This document shows positions 1 to 6,920 of a stretch of DNA of 12,816 bases, one piece after another. The notes below the pieces were generated by a model, which saw only the letters and a list, made by a program, of their open reading frames with translations, ran no database searches and was not told the origin of the DNA. The stretch is taken from the NCBI GenBank assembly GCA_025350945.1, contig JANXWW010000128.1, forward strand, positions 1-12,816, written 5' to 3'. Source of the stretch: Burkholderiales bacterium (GTDB taxonomy: Bacteria; Pseudomonadota; Gammaproteobacteria; Burkholderiales; Usitatibacteraceae). The number at the start of each line of letters is the position of its first letter. The stretch's first letter is position 1. Made by a program: the position numbers and the translations under genes.

Positions 1-63
1 CAATTTTTCGCAGCCGCGCATTTGGTGCGACTTGCGTTTAAAACGATGACGAGGTGTACATTT

Positions 64-101
64 AACGGGCTGGCGCTCATCGCCAGCCCGTTATATTTTT
101 T
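64..101 (+). terminator. Rho-independent terminator of an upstream gene
   Basis: A perfect 12-bp stem (64-75 with 81-92) closes a 5-nt loop and is followed by an AT stretch ending in six T (96-101). This is the classical intrinsic terminator form on the plus strand. It implies that a plus-strand gene ends just to the left. Short open tails in two frames stop at 39-41 and 47-49, but too little of that gene is present to identify it. Confidence 0.85.
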
Positions 102-136
102 CACGCTTATTAAAAAATTTCTTTTAGAAGACATTT

Positions 137-748
137 ATGCATGCACATTTTTTATATTCATTGTTGAAAACTTGTCACCAACGGCGGTTTGCCATCGCCA
201 GTTTTGTATTAGTATTTTTTTCATCAATCATTCTGACCAACGCCTGGGCCGACGCCAAATGTGTTTCCATTCAGGATCACGATAACAAACTTGGCATCGG
301 TGCCTACGCGCTGGGCACACCCAAAGCAGCCGTTCCCGCCAATCTCGAACGCGCGCCTTGCGGCACCGCACCTTCACCTGATGAAGAGGTTTGCGAATAT
401 TTTGACATCGATGGATTTGCTTATCTCGTCGATAACAAGGAAGTGATTCGCGCAGAAGCGCGACTGGGGGTGCTGACAAAATTTGGCCGTTTGCCGCTGG
501 ATTTAAAACTCGGCGACACCCGAAAAATCGTGTTGGCCAAACTTGCCGCATACGCGAAAAAACTGAATGCAGAAGACAAAAAAACATCATCACCCATCAC
601 GCAACTGGGCAAAGGAAAACAATACAACCAAAGCACCTGGGCAACTTTCGATTGTGTCGCCAATTCACGCGGCGTTGTCGGCAGTTGGTATCTGACGTTC
701 GATAAATATGGACGACTTGTTACCGTTGGCGTGCGATTGAACACTTAA
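137..748 (+). CDS. Exported hypothetical protein, 203 aa
   Basis: I do not recognise the family. The N terminus is a Sec-type signal peptide: a basic stretch around residues 11-17, a hydrophobic core at 18-34, and a likely cleavage after AWA (residue 38) or ADA (residue 40). The mature part is soluble, has no further membrane segment, and carries four cysteines (42, 75, 86, 173), which fits two disulfides in the periplasm. The ATG at 137 is chosen because AGAAG at 126-130 gives a usable ribosome site and the signal peptide starts from it. The gene stands alone between a terminator and a decayed toxin-antitoxin remnant. No catalytic motif is visible, so no function is proposed. Confidence 0.75.
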   Translation: MHAHFLYSLLKTCHQRRFAIASFVLVFFSSIILTNAWADAKCVSIQDHDNKLGIGAYALGTPKAAVPANLERAPCGTAPSPDEEVCEYFDIDGFAYLVDNKEVIRAEARLGVLTKFGRLPLDLKLGDTRKIVLAKLAAYAKKLNAEDKKTSSPITQLGKGKQYNQSTWATFDCVANSRGVVGSWYLTFDKYGRLVTVGVRLNT

Positions 749-805
749 CGCATTTATCTTTGAAATGAAACATTACATTAGTATAGGCGCGCAATTTCGA
801 GCATA

Positions 806-895
806 AACCTGGCTTTTGGCAAAGCAAAGAAAAACGTGTCGATCAAAGAGATGAATGCGGCCATTCGCAGGTGTGCTCAGGCCTTCGCCAGATAA
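806..895 (+). pseudogene. Remnant of the C-terminal end of a VapB-like antitoxin
   Basis: This frame reads to a TAA at 893-895 and contains VSIKEMNAAIRR, which resembles the C-terminal tail of AbrB-type VapB antitoxins that precede PIN toxins. No N-terminal DNA-binding part or start codon can be found upstream. The stop overlaps the first codon of the PIN remnant that follows, the usual arrangement in vapBC operons. The call depends mainly on the neighbour, because the fragment is only about 29 residues long. Confidence 0.4.
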
Positions 896-1113
896 CTGGT
901 CTCGATACCGACGTGCTGGTGGGTTACATCATGCAGGAAGATGTCTCCCAGTCTCCAGAAGCTACTCTCGTCATCTAGCGATTGAGCGGTGTGCGGCCAG
1001 GATATGTAACGGTTTAGGCGCTAGTCAAGTTAGTGCGGGTGCTGGAATCTGCGCAACCACGCATCCAAGATTTCACGGCGGCACTACAATTTTTCCGCTA
1101 TTTATCGAAATGG
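892..1113 (+). pseudogene. Decayed VapC-like PIN-domain toxin
   Basis: The frame starting at 892 (ATA, where a family member would have ATG) reads ITGLDTDVLVGYIMQEDVSQ and then SPEATLVI before a TAG at 976-978. It continues GVRPGYVTV, a second TAG at 1015-1017, then ALVKLVRVLESA. This follows the layout of VapC PIN toxins: first catalytic Asp in LDTNVLV, a DDP..S stretch, PG(F/Y)VS, then LVELVWVLE. The first Asp is present, the catalytic Glu of LVELVW is replaced by Lys, and no clear C-terminal acidic residues follow. TAG is a normal stop elsewhere here (bdhA, patatin gene, gltX), so the gene is dead. The right boundary is approximate. Confidence 0.6.
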
Positions 1114-1222
1114 AGCGTCACATCGTCGCTGCCCCAAATACACTCAGCGGCAAAATCTAACGCCTTGCACAACATGATCCATTAAAGTTAGTCCGATTCG
1201 TGCCATTAATTCGCTCACATAC

Positions 1223-1477
1223 TCAACGCCCGAGGTAACGCCATGCCACAAGCAAAATAATGGCACCGACGACGGACATGAAAATCCCCGCCGGGTGAAA
1301 GGTTGCGCCATCAGCCGGCTTACTGAAAAGACGGGAAATCAACCCTCCCACAAACGAGCCCGCAATGCCGAGCGCACCCGTCATCACAAATCCCATGTGG
1401 TCAGCCCCTGGCAAAACGAATCGCGCAACCACGCCGACAATGATCCCAACGATGAACATCCAGATGTAATGCAACAT
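1223..1477 (-). CDS. GlsB/YeaQ/YmgE family small membrane protein
   Basis: An 84-residue protein with three predicted membrane helices (about 3-21, 29-48 and 62-81) and a glycine-rich central segment (GIAGSFVGG), typical of the family often annotated as transglycosylase-associated. Members are small inner-membrane proteins, many of them stress-induced; the enzymatic name is historical and unproven. Length matches the family. The ATG at 1477 is preceded by AAGGGGAGA at a good distance, so the start is secure. It is monocistronic, with no co-directional neighbour nearby. Confidence 0.85.
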   Translation of the reverse strand: MLHYIWMFIVGIIVGVVARFVLPGADHMGFVMTGALGIAGSFVGGLISRLFSKPADGATFHPAGIFMSVVGAIILLVAWRYLGR

Positions 1478-1839
1478 AAAAGTCTCCCCTTGTTAAAATT
1501 AAATACCACTTATATTAGTCCACATTCTGTAGCCATGAATACATGAATCGCCCCGGCTTTTACGGAGGCTCCCTGATTTAAGAAAGTGGAACCATAATCA
1601 GCATAACAATAACTGTCAAACCAAGATACTCGTCCGAATCGCGTAGGGGCACCATTGAATCGGTTGCCGCCAAGATCGGTTGCAGGGTCCAGTCACTAGA
1701 TACGTGAATCCGGCGGCACGAGATTAATGCTGGCACCAAAGGCGGGGCGACGAGCGATACCGCGTCAACAGCGTCACATTGCGTGGCTGATGCATGCGAC
1801 AATCAGCTTCTTTCCAAAACACACCCACAGGAAACGAAT
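1478..1839. other. Intergenic region between the YeaQ-like gene and bdhA
   Basis: This 362-bp stretch should hold the promoters of both divergent units. Apart from the candidate minus-strand promoter I see no convincing -35/-10 pair or sigma54 site for bdhA. Open frames here are short, lack ribosome sites and resemble no known family. Confidence 0.5.
1512..1539 (-). promoter_or_regulatory. Possible sigma70 promoter of the YeaQ-like gene
   Basis: On the minus strand TTCATG (1534-1539) and TAATAT (1512-1517) are separated by 16 bp, and the start codon lies about 35 bp downstream. The -35 match is moderate, so this is a candidate only. Confidence 0.3.
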
Positions 1840-2610
1840 ATGCTCAGCGGAAAAACAGCGCTCGTTACTGGCTCAACCAGCGGTATTGGCCATGGCATCG
1901 CGCTTGCACTAGCAAAGCAGGGCTGCGGCATTATCCTCAATGGCTTTGGCGACGCCGAAGGCCCGAAGTCCGAAGTCGCGGCGCTTGGCGTCAAAGTCGG
2001 CTACCACAGCGCCGACATGAGCAAGCCAGCCGAAATCGAGGCCATGATGAGCTACGCCTCGACTGATTTCGGCGGCGTAGACATACTGGTGAACAACGCG
2101 GGCATCCAGCACGTTGCCCCAGTAGAATCGTTTCCGGTTGAAAAGTGGGACGCCGTCATTGCGATCAACCTTAGTGCCGCATTCCACACGACACGTCTGG
2201 CGATCCCCGGCATGCGCGCCAAAAACTGGGGGCGCATAATCAATATTGCCTCTGCCCATGGCTTGGTAGGATCAGCGCAGAAAGTCGCGTATGTCGCAGC
2301 CAAGCACGGACTTGTCGGTATGACCAAAGTCGTCGCACTCGAAACCGCTACCACGGGAATCACCGTCAACGCCATTTGCCCCGGCTGGGTGCTCACACCG
2401 CTCGTGCAAAAGCAGATTGATGATCGTGCCGCGAACGAAAAGATTGCTGTCGAGCAGGCAACGCGGGAATTGCTGAGCGAGAAAGAGCCGTCCCTACAGT
2501 TCACGACGACAGAGCAGTTAGGCGAGCTTGCAGTGTTCATGTGCTCGCCAGCGGCGGACAATATTCGCGGTGTTGCGTGGGCGGCTGATGGTGGCTGGAC
2601 CGCCCAATAG
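1840..2610 (+). CDS. bdhA: D-3-hydroxybutyrate dehydrogenase
   Basis: A 256-aa short-chain dehydrogenase/reductase that oxidises D-3-hydroxybutyrate to acetoacetate with NAD+, the step that brings polyhydroxybutyrate monomers into central metabolism. Visible are the nucleotide-binding TGSTSGIG (10-17), NNAG (85-88), catalytic N110, S138, Y151 and K155, and residues at the positions that bind substrate in Pseudomonas HBDH: Q90, H140, K148, Q192. All share one offset from that enzyme, which makes the specificity call stronger than a generic SDR call. The frame is open further upstream, but the ATG at 1840 has AGGAAA at 1829-1834 and yields the family N terminus. It is first gene of an operon; adc follows after 51 bp. 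Confidence 0.93.
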   Translation: MLSGKTALVTGSTSGIGHGIALALAKQGCGIILNGFGDAEGPKSEVAALGVKVGYHSADMSKPAEIEAMMSYASTDFGGVDILVNNAGIQHVAPVESFPVEKWDAVIAINLSAAFHTTRLAIPGMRAKNWGRIINIASAHGLVGSAQKVAYVAAKHGLVGMTKVVALETATTGITVNAICPGWVLTPLVQKQIDDRAANEKIAVEQATRELLSEKEPSLQFTTTEQLGELAVFMCSPAADNIRGVAWAADGGWTAQ

Positions 2611-2661
2611 CCGCATCACGCAATCAACTACATCAATCAGACTAACGGGACATTACCAGCC

Positions 2662-3426
2662 ATGAAAGCCGATCAGGTGCGCGAACAGGCGTTCGCTATG
2701 CCGCTGACGAACCCCTCGTTCCCGCGGCCACCATACCGCTTCTACAACCGCGAATACATCATCATCAGCTATCGTACCGATCCAGCCGTGCTTGCCGCTG
2801 TGGTGCCGGAACCGCTCGAAGTGAGCGAGCCCCTTGTCAAATATGAATTCATCCGCATGCCGGATTCGACCGGGTTTGGCGACTACACCGAATCCGGTCA
2901 GGTAATTCCGGTGCGCTTCAACGGTGAAGCCGGTAGTTACGTGCATTCGATGTATCTCGATGATGATGCACCGATCTCTGGCGGACGCGAACTGTGGGGC
3001 TTTCCGAAGAAGCTCGCAAGCCCGAAGATTGTGCACGAGGGCGATGTTATCGTGGGCACGCTGCACTACGGTAGCCAGTTGTGCGCAGCGGGCACCATGG
3101 GTTACAAGCACAAAATTCTCGATTCAACAGCAATTGCCAATCTGAACAAAGCTCTACATGCACCAAACTACCTGCTCAAAATCATTCCCCATGTTGATGC
3201 CACGCCGCGCGTGCTCGAACTGGTGCGCTATCGCCTTGAAGACATTCAGGTTAAAGGTGCGTGGACAGCGCCTGCGGCACTGGAGCTTTACCAGCACGTT
3301 ATAGCCGATGTCGCGCGGCTTCCCGTTCTCGAGGTGGTGTCGGCATTGCATTTCACGGCCGACCTCACGCTGGGTATGGGCGAAGTCGTGCACGACTACC
3401 TGACTGACGCAGGCAAGATTGCATGA
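2662..3426 (+). CDS. adc: Acetoacetate decarboxylase
   Basis: A 254-aa member of the acetoacetate decarboxylase family, converting acetoacetate to acetone and CO2. The Schiff-base lysine is K116 within ELWGFPKK, followed by K117, which lowers its pKa in the Clostridium enzyme. R30, E62 and E77 match that enzyme's R29, E61 and E76. Full length, no lesions. The start at 2662 gives the common N terminus MKADQVREQAFAMPLT; a clear Shine-Dalgarno is lacking, and the alternative ATG at 2698 would remove conserved residues. Its substrate is the product of bdhA, 51 bp upstream, and its stop overlaps the patatin start in ATGA, so translation of the two is probably coupled. Confidence 0.93.
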   Translation: MKADQVREQAFAMPLTNPSFPRPPYRFYNREYIIISYRTDPAVLAAVVPEPLEVSEPLVKYEFIRMPDSTGFGDYTESGQVIPVRFNGEAGSYVHSMYLDDDAPISGGRELWGFPKKLASPKIVHEGDVIVGTLHYGSQLCAAGTMGYKHKILDSTAIANLNKALHAPNYLLKIIPHVDATPRVLELVRYRLEDIQVKGAWTAPAALELYQHVIADVARLPVLEVVSALHFTADLTLGMGEVVHDYLTDAGKIA

Positions 3427-4583
3427 AAGTGCGCACTAGCGCAGATGCGAAAAGTGTTTCGTCTTACGCGGCGCGCTATCAGCGGGTCGCGCTCATGTTG
3501 CAGGGTGGCGGCGCGCTTGGTGCTTATCAAGCCGGCGTGTATCAGGCGCTGGTCGAGGCAAACTGTTTTCCCAGTTGGGTGTGCGGCGTCTCGATCGGTG
3601 CGATCAACGGAGCCATCATTGCCGGCAATCCGCGCGAAAAGCGCGTCGAGCGTTTGCAGGAATTCTGGTCGCTGGTGGCAGGGCGGCCGACCTGGCTGTT
3701 CGAGCGGCCAGGCAACGCTATGCGCGAATGGAGTAGCCTCGCGAGTTCCTGGCTGACTTTGGCGGTGGGCCAACCCGGTTTCTTCCGTCCACGCACGATC
3801 AACCCCTGGTTGCTCGCATCGGATGTGACGGGCGCCACGAGCTTCTACGAAAGCAGTGAGCTACGACAAACACTTCTGCGGCTCGTTGATTTTGAGCGGC
3901 TTAATGGCGGGGAGACGCGGCTTGCAGTCGGCGCAGTGAATGTAAGTAGCGGCAACAATGTGTTCTTCGATACGGCGAAGGAACGTCTAACAGCCGAGCA
4001 CATCATGGCGAGTGGCGCGCTACCGCCGGCCTTGCCTATGGTAAAGATTGGCGAGGATTTCTACTGGGACGGCGGTATCGTGTCGAACACGCCGCTAGAG
4101 TATCTGCTTGACCAGGACGAAGATCTCAGCACACTCGTGTTTCAGGTTGACCTGTTCAGCGCACGTGGCGCGGTGCCGCGCCAGATGTCGCAAGTGATAG
4201 CCCGGCAAAAAGACATCACCTACTCGAGCCGTACGCGACAGGTGACCACATCGTTCAAACGGGTGCTATCGCTGCGCAGACAGCTGGCCGATGCGCTGCG
4301 AAGAGTGCCCGCTAACAAGCTTCGGCCCGGCGAAAGAGAACTGATGCAGGACTTTGAGGACAGCGGTGTTGTTAACCTCATACACCTGATTTATCAGGCA
4401 AAGTCCGCCGAGGGCGATACCAAGGACTACGAATTCTCACGCGACTCGATGAATGATCACTTGCAAGCAGGCTATCGCGACACGACAGCAACGTTCGCGC
4501 ATCCGGACTGGTTTATTCCACCGAGCGCAGAAGACGGCATCAGCGAATATGACGTGCACCGCATTGAACTGCCGCACACTTAG
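3423..4583 (+). CDS. Patatin-like phospholipase family protein
   Basis: A 386-aa patatin-fold serine hydrolase. The oxyanion-hole loop is GGGALG (28-33), the nucleophile is S57 in GVSIG, and the dyad aspartate is D216 in DGGIVSNTP. The region from about residue 260 on resembles the DUF3734 extension found in a bacterial patatin subgroup. No signal peptide or membrane helix is seen, so it should be cytoplasmic or peripheral to granules or membrane. Family members hydrolyse acyl esters; the actual substrate is unknown. Because it overlaps adc by 4 bp and follows bdhA, a role in mobilising polyhydroxybutyrate, its oligomers or other acyl stores is a reasonable inference, not shown by sequence. 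Confidence 0.88.
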   Translation: MKVRTSADAKSVSSYAARYQRVALMLQGGGALGAYQAGVYQALVEANCFPSWVCGVSIGAINGAIIAGNPREKRVERLQEFWSLVAGRPTWLFERPGNAMREWSSLASSWLTLAVGQPGFFRPRTINPWLLASDVTGATSFYESSELRQTLLRLVDFERLNGGETRLAVGAVNVSSGNNVFFDTAKERLTAEHIMASGALPPALPMVKIGEDFYWDGGIVSNTPLEYLLDQDEDLSTLVFQVDLFSARGAVPRQMSQVIARQKDITYSSRTRQVTTSFKRVLSLRRQLADALRRVPANKLRPGERELMQDFEDSGVVNLIHLIYQAKSAEGDTKDYEFSRDSMNDHLQAGYRDTTATFAHPDWFIPPSAEDGISEYDVHRIELPHT

Positions 4584-4950
4584 CACGTTGGAAATATATA
4601 GCTGGCACTCACAACTTTGATGGCGGTAACAGCATGTATTATTTGTAGAAGTCTCGATTTGATCTGATAGTTACCCGCTCAGACGTTTACCCGACTTCTG
4701 CCTATTCGTTCTCAGATGCCAAGGTACGCATATTCTCGCGCCCTTTCTTACAGATGAGGAGTCGCAGGTTTTATTGATCAACCCAATAAGACACATCGCT
4801 TCAGATCACTGTTTGGGTTAAAAAAATTAGGCGTATGCCGTATCACGCCAATTTAGCGGAATTCAAAGACATGAGATTTTGACGCGATTCAACAACTACC
4901 GTTATCGAACTTTTCGTGCGCACACCCGCGAGACAAAAAATGAGAACTAG
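4584..4950. other. Intergenic region left of the insertion sequence
   Basis: No gene is supported in these 367 bp. There is an imperfect arrangement of AACCCAA (4780-4786) and TTGGGTT (4813-4819) followed by seven A and T residues; with a 26-nt loop it is a poor terminator for the patatin operon. AGAAGTC (4647-4653) and GACTTCT (4693-4699) form another weak inverted repeat. The last 50 bp match the repeat unit at 9303-9354. Confidence 0.5.
4898..4950 (+). repeat. Left part of a dispersed repeat, interrupted by the IS
   Basis: This stretch aligns with 9303-9354. Both share a TTAYCGAAC core, then CGCGAGACAAAAAA and TGAG(A/G)ACTA. The rest of the unit, CTAAACAC, is found at 6332-6339 on the other side of the IS. 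Joined across the element, the two parts rebuild the unit seen at 9303-9354. Confidence 0.6.
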
Positions 4951-6331
4951 CCTGCAATATTTCACCTTAACTGCAAATAGAAATCGGCGTTTGCTCATAT
5001 CTCTTCTGTGCTGGTGGTGTCGAATCAACACATGGAAGAGGAGCAACTCCGATGTCAATTATACGCAGGAAACAGGTTCAGCGCGACTCGAATTTGGCAC
5101 ACTGGGGAGGCGTGTTATTGAAGGCCGCTTCGACGGTGGCAGCATGACCAGTGACAGCGGCGTGCTGCTGCTGGCCAAACTCGACCAGAAGCTCAAGCTG
5201 ACCGATGCCGCCGCCCGCGCCATCGCCGATCCGCGCGAACCCTCCTCGAGCACACACAGCATTCGCGACATGCTACGTCAGCGCGTGTACGGACTCGTGC
5301 AAGGTTGGGAAGACCTGAACAAGCACACCCAACTGCGTCGTGATATTGCCTACCAGACCGCCGTGGGCCGCGAGTACGAACTAGCCAGCGCCCCAGCAAG
5401 ATCGATGGGGCCAAACATGCGGCCGCGATTCTCAAACTGCTCGTCACCCGGCTCCGGCAGGTGTGGCCGAAGGTACGGATCATCTTCCGCGCCGATTCCG
5501 GATTCTGCCGGCAGAAGATTCTGAACTGGTGTGATCGCAAGGATGTCGGCTACGTGGTCGGTCTGGCCCGCAACGCCCGCCTGCAAGCGATGGTGGCCAA
5601 AGCCGAAGCGGCGATGCACACCGCCTTTGATCAAACCGGCACCAAGCAGCGCCGCTTCCTCGAACTGACCTGTGGTGCGCGTACCTGGAAACACGTACGC
5701 CGTTGCGTGGCGCGGCTTGAGTATGGCGCACAAGGCAACAATCCACGTTTCGTTGTGACCAACATCGCTGCCCGTGAGCGCAATGCGGCCACGTTATACG
5801 ATCAACTCTACTGCCAGCGCGGTGAGGCCGAGAACCGCATCAAGGAGGCGCAACTGGGTTTGTTTGCGACCCGCACCAGTTGCCAGTACTTCAACGCCAA
5901 CCAGTTTCGCATTCTGCTCTCGGCGCTGGCGTACACACTGGTCGAGCGGCTGTGGGCGGTGGCGCTTTAGGGCACGCCATTGGCAACGGCACAGATTGGC
6001 ACGCTAGGCGACCCACTGCTCAAGCTCGCAGCGGTGATCACGAAGAACACGCGTCGAATCCGGCTGCATTTCGCGAGCCACTGGCCGAGTGCGGTGATCT
6101 GGAAGGCTGCGGTGCATGCCCTGAGCAGCGGATAGTCCAAACATAAGCGGCTGGCCGTCGCGACGAGATAAATCAGGCCCGCCTCCCATGCCGGGGAGGG
6201 GTGGCTTGGCCAAACAGCCTGCGCAGCCCAAAATTGCTCGCGTCCAGCTAAGCCACAACGCGAAAACCATCAGAATTTCTGCGCAATACCAGCCTGATCG
6301 CGGTAAACAAGACTACGGTGAAATATGCAGG
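4951..6331 (+). mobile_element. Degenerate IS1380-family insertion sequence
   Basis: Ends are defined by an inverted repeat, CCTGCAATATTTCACC at 4951-4966 against GGTGAAATATGCAGG at 6317-6331, differing by one base insertion. Flanks CTAG (4947-4950) and CTAA (6332-6335) look like a decayed 4-bp target duplication. The only gene is a broken transposase of the IS1380 type. The remaining length is 1381 bp, shorter than is usual for the family, as expected from the internal deletion in the transposase. About 195 bp between the transposase end and the right terminus carry no gene. Confidence 0.8.
5052..6135 (+). pseudogene. IS1380-family transposase, inactivated
   Basis: The N-terminal part reads LEFGTLGRRVIEGRFDGG and continues to LASAP (about 5391), matching IS1380 transposases. 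The sequence then jumps into frame 1 at RPSKIDGAKH (from 5389), which in intact proteins lies well over 100 residues later. The missing piece holds the first catalytic Asp. The second Asp (RADSGF, 5494-5496) and the Glu (GEAEN, 5830-5832) remain. A TAG at 5968-5970 stops this frame, yet homologous-looking sequence (AAVITKNTRRIRL) continues to a second TAG at 6133-6135. GAGGAG followed by ATG at 5052 looks like the original start but is out of frame with the first part, suggesting a lost base near codon 2. Confidence 0.82.
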
Positions 6332-6339
6332 CTAAACAC
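6332..6339 (+). repeat. Right part of the dispersed repeat, after the IS
   Basis: CTAAACAC directly follows the right IS end and corresponds to CTAAACAC within the intact unit ending at 9354. It is very short and is meaningful only together with 4898-4950. Confidence 0.45.
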
Positions 6340-6400
6340 GAGAATGGGTGGTCGTTTCAAGGCATAAATGCTCCGAAACGCCCGCGAATGCTAGGGTTTT

Positions 6401-6688
6401 TCAGGTAGGCCTAGCTTCGCTACTCACAAACTGCCCTGCTACGCGAGTACCTTGTGCGCGGTGATATGTGCGGTCATGCACATCCACTGAACCGAATAGG
6501 CGCACGCGAACATCGTCGTAGGAAAGACTGCCGCTCACCAAAGGCTGCCTCATCATCTCTACATGTTTTGCGCGATCAATCCAGTCGCCGCTGTTGCTGA
6601 TGAACTGGAAATCCTTCACTGTCAACGCGTCGCTGTAGGCCGAATCGGCAAAGGTTCCTTCATCGCCGCGAAGCGCGAGATTGGCCAT
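6401..6688 (-). pseudogene. NTF2-like (SnoaL/DUF4440 type) gene fragment
   Basis: The 95-codon minus-strand frame contains DFQFISNSGDWIDRAKHVEM, then YDDVRVRLFGSV and YHRAQGTRVAGQFV. These match in order the central helix, strands and GxGQF(V) region of small NTF2-like proteins. The N terminus is short and irregular, no ribosome site precedes the ATG at 6688, and the final strand after GQFV is replaced by seven unrelated residues before the stop. It is most likely a truncated remnant. A short expressed protein cannot be excluded. Confidence 0.5.
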
Positions 6689-6706
6689 ACTTCGGAAGAT
6701 ATACGG

Positions 6707-6751
6707 CTATACAAAACGCGGACGTTGCGCTGGCATATGGGCTTTGTATAG
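6707..6751. repeat. Perfect 9-bp inverted repeat with 27-bp spacer
   Basis: CTATACAAA (6707-6715) faces TTTGTATAG (6743-6751). There is no T-run after either arm, so it is not an intrinsic terminator. It could be an operator, a recombination site or a chance pair; the surrounding sequence does not decide. Confidence 0.5.
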
Positions 6752-6920
6752 GGACTTTGTTAAAGGCATCGATTTGGGCTGGGACGAATCGCATGCCCTT
6801 CAATTGTTGAAATGCTTTGAATTGCATGTGGAGGTGTATGGCGAAAATTGGATGGGCTGGCCAAGCAGGATCGATGCCTTGAAACACCCCATGAATAAAG
6901 GCGTTTCGGGCATCGATTTT
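6752..6920. other. Unassigned stretch downstream of the LytTR gene
   Basis: One plus-strand frame is open across it and reads plausibly (YRDFVKGIDLGWDESHA, then ELHVEVYGENWMGW), but it lacks a credible start, runs into the antisense of the LytTR gene and matches no family I know. GGCATCGATTT occurs twice (about 6764 and 6910). It may be another gene remnant. Confidence 0.25.

Noticed and set aside
976..1017. Amber (TAG) recoding, because TAG interrupts both the PIN remnant and the transposase
   Set aside because: Intact genes bdhA, the patatin gene and gltX end at TAG in positions that match their family lengths, and both interrupted genes carry other lesions. TAG is an ordinary stop here.
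855..1160. A 101-codon plus-strand frame with an ATG at 855
   Set aside because: It has no ribosome site and no recognisable family, and it is out of register with the PIN-like pattern, which explains the same DNA better as a pseudogene.
1578..1802. A 74-codon minus-strand frame ending in a hydrophobic tail
   Set aside because: The frame has no ribosome site, its start is antisense to the bdhA upstream region, its composition is irregular and I recognise no family.
4780..4826. Terminator of the patatin operon (AACCCAA ... TTGGGTT followed by A residues)
   Set aside because: The stem is 7 bp, the loop is 26 nt and the tract is mainly A on the plus strand. It is too weak, and it is almost 200 bp from the stop codon.
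6182..6199. A CCTCCC/GGGAGG hairpin inside the IS
   Set aside because: A six-bp stem in GC-rich DNA without a T-run is expected by chance.
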